This document shows positions 1-8,408 of a DNA stretch of 64,000 nucleotides, piece by piece (positions within the stretch are counted from its first letter, which is position 1; each line of letters starts with the position of its first letter). Made by a program: the position numbers and the translations under genes. Source of the DNA: Micromonospora sediminicola (GTDB taxonomy: Bacteria > Actinomycetota > Actinomycetes > Mycobacteriales > Micromonosporaceae). The stretch lies in the NCBI RefSeq assembly GCF_900089585.1, contig NZ_FLRH01000003.1, positions 62,001 to 126,000 of the forward strand, given 5' to 3'. The notes beneath the pieces are model-generated. The model saw only the letters and a program-made list of their open reading frames with translations. It did not search any database and was not told where the DNA came from.

Positions 1-197
1 CCGCCGAGCAGTCGGACGGCCCCCGCGTCCGCCCGCAGCAGACCGAGCAGCACCCGGATGGTGGTCGACTTGCCGGACCCGTTGGGGCCGAGGAAGCCGT
101 GCACCTCCCCGGTGCGGACGGTCAGGTCGAGTCCGTCGAGCGCCCGGGTCCGGCCGAACGTCTTCACCAGGCCGGACACCTCGATTGTGGTTTCCAT
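1..197 (-). CDS. ABC transporter ATP-binding protein, N-terminal part
   Basis: The gene runs off the left edge; only the first 65 codons are visible. The translation begins [15 protein letters not shown] and reaches a Walker A motif, GPNGSGKST, near residue 38, followed by [10 protein letters not shown]. This is the usual start of a drug-export (DrrA/ABC-2 type) ATPase that would power a membrane permease encoded further left. A TAGCTT box (205-210 on the plus strand as AAGCTA) lies 7 nt before the ATG, so the transcript is probably leaderless. It is divergent from a MarR-type regulator at 264, which probably controls it. The Q-loop, signature motif and Walker B lie outside the window, so the substrate cannot be judged. 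Confidence 0.9.
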   Translation of the reverse strand, partial: METTIEVSGLVKTFGRTRALDGLDLTVRTGEVHGFLGPNGSGKSTTIRVLLGLLRADAGAVRLLG

Positions 198-204
198 GCT
201 TCGG

Positions 205-233
205 AAGCTACGCTCATTTCATAAACTTGTGAA
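205..233. promoter_or_regulatory. Divergent promoter with imperfect palindromic operator
   Basis: Between the ABC ATPase and the regulator lies an imperfect palindrome, TTCATAAACTTGTGAA (218-233). It covers the expected -35 region of the leftward leaderless promoter, whose -10 box is at 205-210. For the rightward gene, GACGAT at 251-256 sits 7 nt before the ATG. The natural reading is a MarR/GbsR operator that represses the transporter; this is inferred from position and symmetry only. Confidence 0.5.
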
Positions 234-263
234 GACAGTGAGACGTGAGAGACGATCGCGGGG

Positions 264-788
264 ATGAGCGCCGAGGAGACGACCATGAGCCAGCCGTCGC
301 ACCACGACGAGGAGGAGGTCCACCTCTTCGTCGAGCGGATGGCGATGGCCTTCGCCGACGTCGGCTTCCCCCGGATGGCCGCCCGGGTGCTGTTCACCGT
401 GATGAGCGCCGACGACCCGCTCACCGCCGGCGAGATCGGCGAACGGCTGGGCGTGAGCGCGGCGGCCGTGAGCGGTGCGGTGCGCTACCTCACCCAGTTC
501 GCCATGCTGGTCCGCGAGCCGGTCAAGGGCTCCCGGCGCGACCGCTACCGGATGCCGGACAACCCCTGGTACGAGGCGACCATCACCAAGACCACGCTCT
601 ACAAGACCTTCATCGACATCGCCGGCGGCGGCGTGGACGCGCTGCGCGGCCGGAGCACCCCGGCCGGCGAGCGGGTCGCCGAGATGCGTGACTTCTTCCT
701 CTTCGTCCAGGAGGAGGTGGAGGCCCTCGGCGACCGGTGGCGGGCCCGACGCGCCGCCGCCGGGCACGGCGGCCCGGCCGACGGCTGA
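264..788 (+). CDS. GbsR/MarR-family transcriptional regulator
   Basis: A 174-aa winged-helix protein. The N-terminal third carries the HTH (roughly residues 50-75: LTAGEIGERLGVSAAAVSGA) and a wing with SRRDRYRMPDNPWYE, typical of actinobacterial GbsR/MarR regulators of DrrAB-type exporters; the C-terminal part is a helical dimerisation region rich in charged residues. ATG 264 is preceded by GACGAT at 7 nt (leaderless-like); a second ATG at 285 (MSQPSHHDE) is possible. It is divergent from an ABC exporter ATPase, which it probably represses until a drug or metabolite binds. The family call is firm; the ligand is unknown. Confidence 0.88.
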   Translation: MSAEETTMSQPSHHDEEEVHLFVERMAMAFADVGFPRMAARVLFTVMSADDPLTAGEIGERLGVSAAAVSGAVRYLTQFAMLVREPVKGSRRDRYRMPDNPWYEATITKTTLYKTFIDIAGGGVDALRGRSTPAGERVAEMRDFFLFVQEEVEALGDRWRARRAAAGHGGPADG

Positions 789-792
789 GCCG

Positions 793-1350
793 TCAGCGGG
801 TGTTGCCCCAGCGGGCCTGCTCCAGCAGGTCCGCCGCGCGCTCCCGGGTCGCCGGGTCGTCGTCGGTCCGCAGCAGCGTCGTCGCCTCGTCGACCGCGTC
901 GGTGAGGTGCCGCCACTGCAGGTCCCGCTCCCGCACCAGGTCCGACTGGGCGGCGAGCTGCCGGGTCTTCACCCACAGCTCGACGAAGACCGACACCTTG
1001 GCCCGCAGCACCCACGGGTCGAACGGCTTGGTCAGGTAGTCGACCGCGCCCACCGCGTAGCCGCGCAGCGCGAGCTGGGCGTCCTTGTCCGCCGCGGTGA
1101 GGAAGATGATCGGCACGTGCCGGGTCCGCTCCCGCCGCTTGATGTGGGTGGCGGTCTCGAAGCCGTCCATGTCCGGCATCTGGGCGTCGAGCAGGATCAC
1201 CGCGAAGTCGTCCACCAGGAGCTGCTTGAGCGCGGCCTCCCCGCTCTCCACCGCGACCGACTGCACCGGGAGACCCTGGAGGATCGCCTCCAGCGCCATC
1301 AGGTTCTCCCGCCGGTCGTCCACCAGCAGGGCCTTGGCCGTCTGCGTCAC
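793..1350 (-). CDS. Response regulator, receiver domain with helical C-terminal tail
   Basis: A 185-aa protein with one REC domain (residues 6-125): acidic pair in LLVDDRREN, phosphoacceptor Asp in VILLDAQMPDMDGF (about residue 57), the conserved Thr in FLTA and Lys in YLTKPFD. The remaining 60 residues are charged helix with no DNA-binding domain, so output is probably protein-protein, as a partner of the upstream kinase. It starts with GTG whose GTGA overlaps the kinase stop (1347-1350), showing translational coupling. Whether it is phosphorylated by the kinase's own REC/HisKA or competes with it cannot be told from sequence. Confidence 0.9.
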   Translation of the reverse strand: MTQTAKALLVDDRRENLMALEAILQGLPVQSVAVESGEAALKQLLVDDFAVILLDAQMPDMDGFETATHIKRRERTRHVPIIFLTAADKDAQLALRGYAVGAVDYLTKPFDPWVLRAKVSVFVELWVKTRQLAAQSDLVRERDLQWRHLTDAVDEATTLLRTDDDPATRERAADLLEQARWGNTR

Positions 1351-4300
1351 GCGCTCTCCTCGCCTCGACTCCGGCCGATCCAGGACGCCATCAGCTCGAT
1401 CAGCTCGTCCAGATCCACCGGCTTGGTGATGTAGTCGCTGCCGCCCGCCGCGAGCGCCGACTCCCGGTCGCCGGGCATCGCCTTGGCGGTCAGGAAGACG
1501 ATCGGCAGGTCCGCGAAGCGGTGGTTGCGGCGGATCTGCGCGGTCGTCTCGTACCCGTCCTGGTCCGGCATCATGGCGTCCATCAGGACGATGTCCACCT
1601 CCGGATGCTCGGCGAGCTGGCGGACACCGTCCACCCCGTTGTCCGAGTACAACACGGTCATCCCGTGCAGTTCCAACGCGGACGTCAGCGCGAACACGTT
1701 CCGCACGTCGTCGTCGATGATCAGGACGGTCACGCCGTCCAGCCGCCGGGTCGTCGGCGTCTCCTGCGGCTGCGGCAGCTCCATCGGCATGAGCAGCGAC
1801 GACGGCAGGCCCGCGCGGCTCGGCGACGGCGGTGCCGGCGCCACCACCGCGTCCGGCGCCAGCACGTCCGGTACGAAGAGGGTGAACGTCGAGCCCTGAC
1901 CGGGCGCGGACGACACGGTGATCGTGCCGCCGAGCAGGCGGGCCAGGTCCCGGCTGATCGACAGGCCGAGGCCGGTGCCGCCGTAGCGGCGGCTGGTCGT
2001 GCCGTCGGCCTGCTGGAACGCCTCGAAGATCAGCGACAGCTTGTCGTCCGAGATGCCGATGCCGGTGTCGATCACGGTGAACGCGATGACGTGCTGGGCG
2101 TTGGTCAACGCCGGCACGTCGAAGACCGCATTGTCGGCCGCCGGACCGATGCGCAACGTCACCGCGCCGTTGTCGGTGAACTTCACCGCGTTGGAGAGCA
2201 GGTTACGCAGGATCTGCTGCAACCGCTGCGCGTCGGTGACCAGCGCCGACGGCAGGTCCTGACTGACCCGGACCTGGAAGTCCAGGCCCTTCTCCTCGGC
2301 CTGCGGCGCGAACGCCTGCTCCACGTAGCCGCGGATCTCGGCGAACTGGATCTCGGTGGGCTCCACGTCCATCCGACCCGCCTCGATCTTCGACAGGTCG
2401 AGGATGTCGTCGATCAGCGACAGCAGGTCCGACCCCGCACCGTGGATGGTCCGGGCGAACTCGATCTGCTTCGCGCTGAGGTTGCGCTCCGGGTTCTCCG
2501 CCAGCAGCCGGGCCAGCAGGAGCAGCGAGTTCAGCGGCGTCCGCAGCTCGTGGCTCATGTTGGCCAGGAACTCCGACTTGTACGCCGACGCCCGGGTCAG
2601 CTGCTGCGCCTTCTCCTCCAGGCCGAGCCGGGCCAGTTCGATCTCCCGGTTCTGCGTCTCGATGTTGGCCTTCTGCTCCGACAGCAGCTTCGCCTTGTCC
2701 TCCAGCTCGGCGTTGGTGCGCTGCAACTCCGCCGACTGGTCCTGCATCTCGTGCGCCAGCCGCTGCGACTGCGCCAGCAGCTCCTCCGTACGCCGGTTGG
2801 CCTGGATGGTGTTGACCGCGACGCCGATGGTGAGCACCAGGCGCTCCAGGAACGCCAGGTGCAACTCGGAGAAGGTGGTCACGCCGGCGAACTCGATCAC
2901 GCCGAGCAGCTCGCCCTCGAACAGCACCGGCAGCACCACCAGGTCGGCCGGCGGCGTGTCGGCCAGCCCGGAGCGCACCACCAGCCGCCCGTCCGGCTGG
3001 GCCTTGACCCGGATGGTCCGGCGGGACAGCGCGGCCTGGCCGACCAGCCCCTCGCCCGGGCCGAACGTCACGTCGTGGCCCCGGGCCACGTACCCGTAGG
3101 AGGCGGTGAGCCGCAGCCGCATGCTGCCCTCGGAGCTGTCCGCCAGGAAGAACGCGCCGAGCTGCGCGTCCACCAGCGGCGTCACCTCCTGCATGATCAT
3201 GCGGCAGACCTCGCCCAGGTCCCGCTGGCCCTGCAACAGGCCGCCGATGCGGGCCAGGTTGGAGTCGAGCCAGCCCTGCTCGGCGTTCTTCTTGGTCGTC
3301 TCCCGGAGGGTGACGATCATCTGGTTGATGTTGTCCTTCAGCTCGGCGACCTCGCCCTGCGCCTTCACGTTGATCCGCTGGGTCAGGTCGCCACGGGTCA
3401 CCGACGTGGAGACCTGCGCGATGGCGCGCAACTGCGTGGTCAGGGTCGAGGCGAGCTGGTTGACGTTCTCGGTGAGGTCGCGCCAGGTGCCGGAGACGCC
3501 CTTCACCTGGGCCTGACCGCCCAGCTTGCCCTCGGTGCCCACCTCGCGGGCCACCCGGGTCACCTCGTCGGCGAACGAGGACAGCTGGTCGACCATCGTG
3601 TTGACGGTGTTCTTCAGCTCCAGGATCTCGCCCTGCGCGTCCACCGTGATCTTCTGGCCCAGGTCGCCCCGGGCCACCGCCGTGGTGACCGACGCGATGT
3701 TGCGGACCTGACTGGTCAGGTTCGACCCCATCGAGTTCACGTTGTCGGTCAGGTCCCGCCACGTACCCGAGACGCCCTTGACCTGGGCCTGGCCACCCAG
3801 CTTCCCCTCGGTGCCCACCTCACGGGCCACCCGGGTCACCTCGTCGGCGAACGACGACAGCTGGTCCACCATCGTGTTCACGGTGGACTTCAGCTCCAGG
3901 ATCTCGCCCTGCGCGTCCACCGTGATCTTCTGCGACAGGTCACCCTTCGCCACCGCCGTCGACACCTGGGCGATGTTGCGCACCTGCGCGGTCAGGTTCG
4001 ACGCCATCGAGTTCACGTTGTCGGTCAGGTCGCGCCAGGTGCCCGCCACGCCGCGCACCTGGGCCTGACCGCCGAGCTTGCCCTCGGTGCCCACCTCACG
4101 CGCCACCCGCGTCACCTCGTCGGCGAACGACGACAGCTGGTCCACCATCGTGTTCACCGTGGACTTCAGCTCCAGGATCTCGCCCCGGGCGTCCACCGTG
4201 ATCTTCTGCGACAGGTCACCCTTCGCCACCGCCGTGGTGACCGACGCGATGTTCCGCACCTGACTGGTCAGGTTCGACGCCATCGAGTTCACGTTGTCGG

Positions 4301-5714
4301 TCAGGTCCCGCCACGTACCCGAGACGCCCTTGACCTGGGCCTGGCCGCCCAGCTTCCCCTCGGTGCCCACCTCACGGGCCACCCGCGTCACCTCGTCGGC
4401 GAACGACGACAGCTGGTCGACCATCGTGTTGACGGTGTTCTTCAGCTCCAGGATCTCGCCCTGCGCGTCCACCGTGATCTTCTGACCCAGGTCGCCCTTC
4501 GCCACGGCGGTGGAGACCTGGGAGATGTTGCGGACCTGGCTGGTCAGGTTGCCGGCCAGCTGGTTGACGTTCTCGGTGAGGTCACGCCAGGTGCCGGAGA
4601 CGCCGCGCACCTGCGCCTGGCCGCCCAGCTTCCCCTCGATGCCGACCTCGCGGGCCACCCGGGTGACCTCGTCGGCGAACGAGGACAACTGGTCCACCAT
4701 CGTGTTGACGGTGTCCTTCAGCTCCAGGATCTCGCCCTGCGCCGCCACCGTGATCTTCTGCGACAGGTCACCCTTCGCCACCGCCGTCGACACCTGGGCG
4801 ATGTTGCGCACCTGGGACGTCAGGTTCGACGCCATCGAGTTGACGTTGTCGGTCAGGTCCTTCCACGTGCCGGCCACGCCCGGCACCTCGGCCTGGCCGC
4901 CGAGCTTGCCCTCGGTGCCCACCTCGCGGGCCACCCGGGTCACCTGCTCGGCGAAGAGCCGCAGCGTGTCGGTGAGCGAGTTCATCGTGTCGGCCAGCTC
5001 GGCCACCTCGCCGCGCGCCCCGACCGTGATCTTCTGCGACAGGTCGCCCTTCGCCACCGCGGTCGCCACCTGGGAGATCGACCGCACCTGACCGGTGAGG
5101 TTCGACGCCATGGTGTTCACCGAGTCGGTGAGGTCCTTCCAGGTGCCGGCGACACCGCGCACGTCGGCCTGACCGCCCAGCTTGCCCTCGGTGCCCACCT
5201 CACGGGCCACCCGGGTCACCTCGTCGGCGAACGACGAGAGCTGGTCCACCATCGTGTTCACGGTCCGGCCGATGCGCAGGTACTCGCCGCGCAGCGGGCG
5301 CCCGTCGATCTCCAGCGCCATGTGCTGGGAGAGGTCGCCGTCGGCCACCGCCACGATCACCCGGGCGATCTCGGTGGTCGGCCGACCCAGGTCGTCGATC
5401 AGCGAGTTGATCGCCCGCTGCCCCTCCGCCCAGGAGCCGTCCAGCCCCTCGTCGTCGAGGCGTTCGGTGAGCCGCCCGTCCCGGCCGACGATCCGGCTGA
5501 TCCGGCGCAGGTCCAGGTGCTGCCGCTCCTGCATCGACACCACGTCGTTGAACGCGTCGGCGACCTCGCCGGACAGACCCGCCCGCCGGGGCAGGCGGAC
5601 CCGGAGGTCACCGCGGGCCACCCGCTGCAGCGCCTCGACCAGCTCGCCGAGGAGCACCTCGTGGTCGGACGCGGACGGATCCGCGGTCACCGACTGTTTC
5701 GCCGTGGTCATCAT
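1347..5714 (-). CDS. Giant multi-HAMP hybrid sensor histidine kinase (HAMP array-GAF-HisKA-HATPase-REC)
   Basis: About 1455 aa with no membrane segment. Residues 20-805 are a poly-HAMP array with recurring [19 protein letters not shown] and EGKLGGQA motifs. Then come a GAF domain (about 818-960), a coiled coil (970-1040), HisKA with SHELRTP (His near 1055), HATPase with N and G boxes ([16 protein letters not shown]; about 1155-1280) and a C-terminal REC (about 1323-1448; Asp near 1379 in [12 protein letters not shown]). The layout resembles fungal group III (Nik1/Os-1) osmosensor kinases and their actinomycete relatives. Two adjacent ATGs (5714, 5711) follow GAGCGAGGA; 5714 is used here. A 13-residue longer reading frame from 5753 has no good RBS. 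It is coupled to the response regulator downstream. The signal is unknown; osmotic or stress sensing is an inference from architecture. Confidence 0.93.
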   Translation of the reverse strand: MMTTAKQSVTADPSASDHEVLLGELVEALQRVARGDLRVRLPRRAGLSGEVADAFNDVVSMQERQHLDLRRISRIVGRDGRLTERLDDEGLDGSWAEGQRAINSLIDDLGRPTTEIARVIVAVADGDLSQHMALEIDGRPLRGEYLRIGRTVNTMVDQLSSFADEVTRVAREVGTEGKLGGQADVRGVAGTWKDLTDSVNTMASNLTGQVRSISQVATAVAKGDLSQKITVGARGEVAELADTMNSLTDTLRLFAEQVTRVAREVGTEGKLGGQAEVPGVAGTWKDLTDNVNSMASNLTSQVRNIAQVSTAVAKGDLSQKITVAAQGEILELKDTVNTMVDQLSSFADEVTRVAREVGIEGKLGGQAQVRGVSGTWRDLTENVNQLAGNLTSQVRNISQVSTAVAKGDLGQKITVDAQGEILELKNTVNTMVDQLSSFADEVTRVAREVGTEGKLGGQAQVKGVSGTWRDLTDNVNSMASNLTSQVRNIASVTTAVAKGDLSQKITVDARGEILELKSTVNTMVDQLSSFADEVTRVAREVGTEGKLGGQAQVRGVAGTWRDLTDNVNSMASNLTAQVRNIAQVSTAVAKGDLSQKITVDAQGEILELKSTVNTMVDQLSSFADEVTRVAREVGTEGKLGGQAQVKGVSGTWRDLTDNVNSMGSNLTSQVRNIASVTTAVARGDLGQKITVDAQGEILELKNTVNTMVDQLSSFADEVTRVAREVGTEGKLGGQAQVKGVSGTWRDLTENVNQLASTLTTQLRAIAQVSTSVTRGDLTQRINVKAQGEVAELKDNINQMIVTLRETTKKNAEQGWLDSNLARIGGLLQGQRDLGEVCRMIMQEVTPLVDAQLGAFFLADSSEGSMRLRLTASYGYVARGHDVTFGPGEGLVGQAALSRRTIRVKAQPDGRLVVRSGLADTPPADLVVLPVLFEGELLGVIEFAGVTTFSELHLAFLERLVLTIGVAVNTIQANRRTEELLAQSQRLAHEMQDQSAELQRTNAELEDKAKLLSEQKANIETQNREIELARLGLEEKAQQLTRASAYKSEFLANMSHELRTPLNSLLLLARLLAENPERNLSAKQIEFARTIHGAGSDLLSLIDDILDLSKIEAGRMDVEPTEIQFAEIRGYVEQAFAPQAEEKGLDFQVRVSQDLPSALVTDAQRLQQILRNLLSNAVKFTDNGAVTLRIGPAADNAVFDVPALTNAQHVIAFTVIDTGIGISDDKLSLIFEAFQQADGTTSRRYGGTGLGLSISRDLARLLGGTITVSSAPGQGSTFTLFVPDVLAPDAVVAPAPPSPSRAGLPSSLLMPMELPQPQETPTTRRLDGVTVLIIDDDVRNVFALTSALELHGMTVLYSDNGVDGVRQLAEHPEVDIVLMDAMMPDQDGYETTAQIRRNHRFADLPIVFLTAKAMPGDRESALAAGGSDYITKPVDLDELIELMASWIGRSRGEESA
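3300..5350 (-). repeat. Tandem 276-bp coding repeats encoding HAMP units
   Basis: Seven copies of the [14 protein letters not shown] segment recur every 276 bp (near 3520, 3796, 4072, 4348, 4624, 4900 and 5176), and eight GDL-type HAMP motifs are spaced 92 residues apart. Central units are almost identical in protein and close in DNA; the first and last units have diverged, for example [11 protein letters not shown] at the inner end. Such repeats can expand or contract by recombination and are hard to assemble from short reads. Confidence 0.9.
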
Positions 5715-5891
5715 TCCTCGCTCAGCTCGGGGCCCACCGGGTCGTGCCGACACGCGGCCATCCCATCATTGTGCCGCGCGTTCCGTCGAGGTCACCGCCC
5801 GCCGACAGCGCGTCACGCGCCGTATTCGCCCGACTGGTCGGTTCGGCCGGGGCGCTTGGCACCCGGGGCGGCGGCGGTAGAGGATACGAAG

Positions 5892-7961
5892 GTGTCAGCG
5901 GAGGTGGGGCCGACCCTGAGTGGCGGCACGGACGAGCACGTCCGACGCGTCCGCCTCCCCGCCGACCGGCGCACGCCCGCGGCCGCCCGGGCGCTGGTCC
6001 GCGCCATGCTCCTCGAGGCCGGCCTGCCCGAACTGCTCAACGAGGCGCTGCTGCTCACCACCGAGCTGACCACCAACGCGGTCGAGCACGCGCGTACCGA
6101 ACTGGACATCGAGGTCGAGGCCGACCGCGCCGGCCTCACCGTGACCGTCACCGACTTCGCCTCCGGGCCGGTCGACGAGCTGACCGTCGGTGTGCGCAAC
6201 ACCACCTCCGACATCACCGAGGTGGCCGCGCGCGGACGGGGCCTGCTGCTGGTCGACCACTTCGCCAGCCGCTGGGGCACCACCTACCTCCCCACCGGCA
6301 AGGGCGTCTGGTTCCGGCTCGACCGCCCCGGCCCGCGCGGACCCGGCCGACCGGCCGGCGCCCGGGCCTGGGTGGCGACCGCCGGGACGGAACGGTCCGA
6401 CGACGGTACGCCGAGCGCCGCCGCCATGAGCGAGCTGATGCAGACCACCCCCGACCCGTACGCCGACGACCCGCTGCCGGAGTTCGCCACCGGGCTGCTC
6501 ACCCGGGTCGCCGAGATGGTGGGCGCCGCCGGCGGCACCGTCCGGCTGGACCGGGGCGACGGGCTGGGCACCCAGGTCTTCGCCCGCTACGGCCGGCAAC
6601 CCCGGGAGGGCAACGAGCTGCTCCGCGTCCCGCTCGCCGTGCACCGCCCGTACGCCGGCGAGCTGGAGCTGGACGCGGCGCCGTCGACGTACGCCCGGCC
6701 GCTGGCCGTGCTCGCCGCCGAGCGGCTCTCGCTGCACCTGGAGAACGACCGGCTGCGCCGGGCCGACGTACGCCGCTCCGCCTGGCTCACGTTCCTCGCC
6801 GAGGCCAGCGAGCTGCTCGCCCAGTCCCTGGACGTCGAGTTGACCATGGCGCTCGTCCCGCAGCTCGTGGTGCCCCGGCTCGGCCAGTGGTGCGCGGTGC
6901 ACACCACCGACGAGTGGGGGCGGCTGCGCCTCGCCGCGTCCAGCCACGCCGACGAGGCGATGCTGCCCCACCTGCACCGGGTGCTCCAGGAGACCGGCCC
7001 GGACTCGGTCCAGTCCCGGCTGCGCGAGGCGTCCCGCAGCGCCGCGCAGGTGCCGCTGGCCGGGCCGGTGGAGGGCATCGCCGTACCGTTGATCGCCCGT
7101 GGCCAGCGACTCGGCACCCTCGCGGTGGGCCGGCACCAACGGCACCGGCACGACCCGGACGAGGTCTCGGTGCTGGAGGACGTGGCCCGGCGGGCCGCGC
7201 TGGCCATCGAGAACGCGCGCATCCACGCCGAACGCCGCCGCGTCGCGCAGACGCTCCAGCAGTCGCTGCTGCCGCCGGTGCTCCCGGTGGTCGAGGGCAT
7301 CGGCTTCGCCGCCGAGTACGTCCCGACCGGCGACGACGCCGAGGTCGGCGGCGACTTCTACGACGTGGTGCCGCTGCCGGACGGCCGCTGGCTGGTGGTC
7401 GTGGGTGACGTGTCCGGCAAGGGCGTGCAGGCGGCGGCCGTGACCGGCCTGGTCCGGGACGTGATCCGGGTCCTGGTGGGCGACGGCAAGCCCCTGCCGG
7501 AGGTGCTCGGCCGGCTCAACGAGACGCTCGTCGAACGCGGCGGCGGGCGCTACTGCACGCTGGCCCTGGCGGCGGTCGCGCCCGGCGACGGCGACCAGCT
7601 CGACGTGGCCCTGCACCTGGCCGGCCACGACCGGCCGGTGCTGCTGCACGGCGGTGGCGGCGCGACGTTCGTCGGCACCGGCGGCACCGCGCTCGGTCTG
7701 CTCGACACGATCACCACCCCCACCGCCGAGCTGGCGCTCAAGCCCGGTGACTCGTTGATCTTCTACACCGACGGGGTCACCGAGCGGCGGCGCGGCCGGG
7801 AGCTGTTCGGCACCGAACGGCTGCGCGAGTCGGCGGCGCCGCTGGCCGGCTACTCGGCCGACGTGGTCGCGGCACGGCTGCGCGCCGCCACCATCGCGTT
7901 CTCGGTGGAGCCGCCCCGCGACGACATAGCCGTCCTGGTCCTCCGCAACGACACCCCCTGA
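5892..7961 (+). CDS. HATPase-GAF-SpoIIE (PP2C) phosphatase, RsbU-like
   Basis: A 689-aa protein from a GTG preceded by AGAGGA. Residues 10-150 are an RsbW-type anti-sigma kinase fold (ELTTNAVEHA N-box; ARGRGLLLVD). Residues 160-440 hold GAF-like sensor segments ending in the signalling helix ALAIENARIHAERRRVAQTLQQSLLP. Residues 450-689 form a SpoIIE/PP2C phosphatase with metal ligands in GGDFYDV, VGDVSGKG, FYTDGVTERR and PRDDIAVLVL. Such proteins dephosphorylate (and may phosphorylate) STAS anti-sigma antagonists, controlling partner-switching sigma factors. It is divergent from the multi-HAMP kinase 178 bp away, so the two may respond to the same stress. The GTG was chosen because the frame is open far upstream, antisense to the kinase, without a real start. 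Confidence 0.9.
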   Translation: MSAEVGPTLSGGTDEHVRRVRLPADRRTPAAARALVRAMLLEAGLPELLNEALLLTTELTTNAVEHARTELDIEVEADRAGLTVTVTDFASGPVDELTVGVRNTTSDITEVAARGRGLLLVDHFASRWGTTYLPTGKGVWFRLDRPGPRGPGRPAGARAWVATAGTERSDDGTPSAAAMSELMQTTPDPYADDPLPEFATGLLTRVAEMVGAAGGTVRLDRGDGLGTQVFARYGRQPREGNELLRVPLAVHRPYAGELELDAAPSTYARPLAVLAAERLSLHLENDRLRRADVRRSAWLTFLAEASELLAQSLDVELTMALVPQLVVPRLGQWCAVHTTDEWGRLRLAASSHADEAMLPHLHRVLQETGPDSVQSRLREASRSAAQVPLAGPVEGIAVPLIARGQRLGTLAVGRHQRHRHDPDEVSVLEDVARRAALAIENARIHAERRRVAQTLQQSLLPPVLPVVEGIGFAAEYVPTGDDAEVGGDFYDVVPLPDGRWLVVVGDVSGKGVQAAAVTGLVRDVIRVLVGDGKPLPEVLGRLNETLVERGGGRYCTLALAAVAPGDGDQLDVALHLAGHDRPVLLHGGGGATFVGTGGTALGLLDTITTPTAELALKPGDSLIFYTDGVTERRRGRELFGTERLRESAAPLAGYSADVVAARLRAATIAFSVEPPRDDIAVLVLRNDTP

Positions 7962-8408
7962 CCAGCCCTCCTCCCCGCCCAACCCACCTGGTCCCGCCCC
8001 AGCCCAGCCCGGTTCAGCCCGCCTCGGCCCAGCCCTGCCGGTCGATCATGAAGTTAGCCGCATGAATCGCCCCGACCGCCCGCACCGAACTCGCGCGAGC
8101 CGACACCACTTCGCCGAAGCGGCGGCATCCCCACCATCGGGACACCGCCACCACGCCGAACTGGCGGGCGCACGCGACCAGTACCGCCGAACTGAGCGGG
8201 CGCGCGCGACCAGCACCACCGGCCCGGCGAGCGCGACCACCACCGCCGACCGGGCGCGTGCCACCACGCCGCCGGAGTGGCGTCAGCCCGCCACCACAAC
8301 TGAAACGCGTCGAGACGTCGATGGCACCCAGAGCGGGTGGGGGCGGTCGTTCGCCGGGTCACGGGAAAAGAGCAGGCCGGGGCAGCCGTCGAGCACGCAG
8401 CACGGTGA
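7962..8408. other. 447-bp intergenic region, no gene recognised
   Basis: The region lies between the phosphatase stop and the stop of the FAD oxidoreductase, so it sits at the ends of two converging genes. It has a proline-codon-like C-rich stretch (7965-8040), a segment TCGATCATGAAGTTAGCCGC (8042-8061) and a short direct repeat (8159-8220). Open frames through it have no family resemblance and lack plausible starts. No RNA gene was recognised. Confidence 0.55.
8159..8220. repeat. Degenerate direct repeat, about 31-nt unit
   Basis: Two copies of a unit of the form GAACTG-(A)GCGGGCGC-CGCGACCAG-ACC follow one another, first near 8159-8188 and then near 8189-8220, and a weaker third trace follows (GCGAGCGCGACCACC). 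It is noncoding as far as can be seen. Confidence 0.5.

Noticed and set aside
3300..5350. Possible CRISPR-like repeat array
   Set aside because: The 276-bp units are contiguous coding repeats with no spacers.
1521..5891. Very long plus-strand open frame antisense to the HAMP kinase
   Set aside because: It has the composition of a reverse-strand shadow (His/Arg/Gly/Leu-rich), no family, and its only real part is the phosphatase after 5892.
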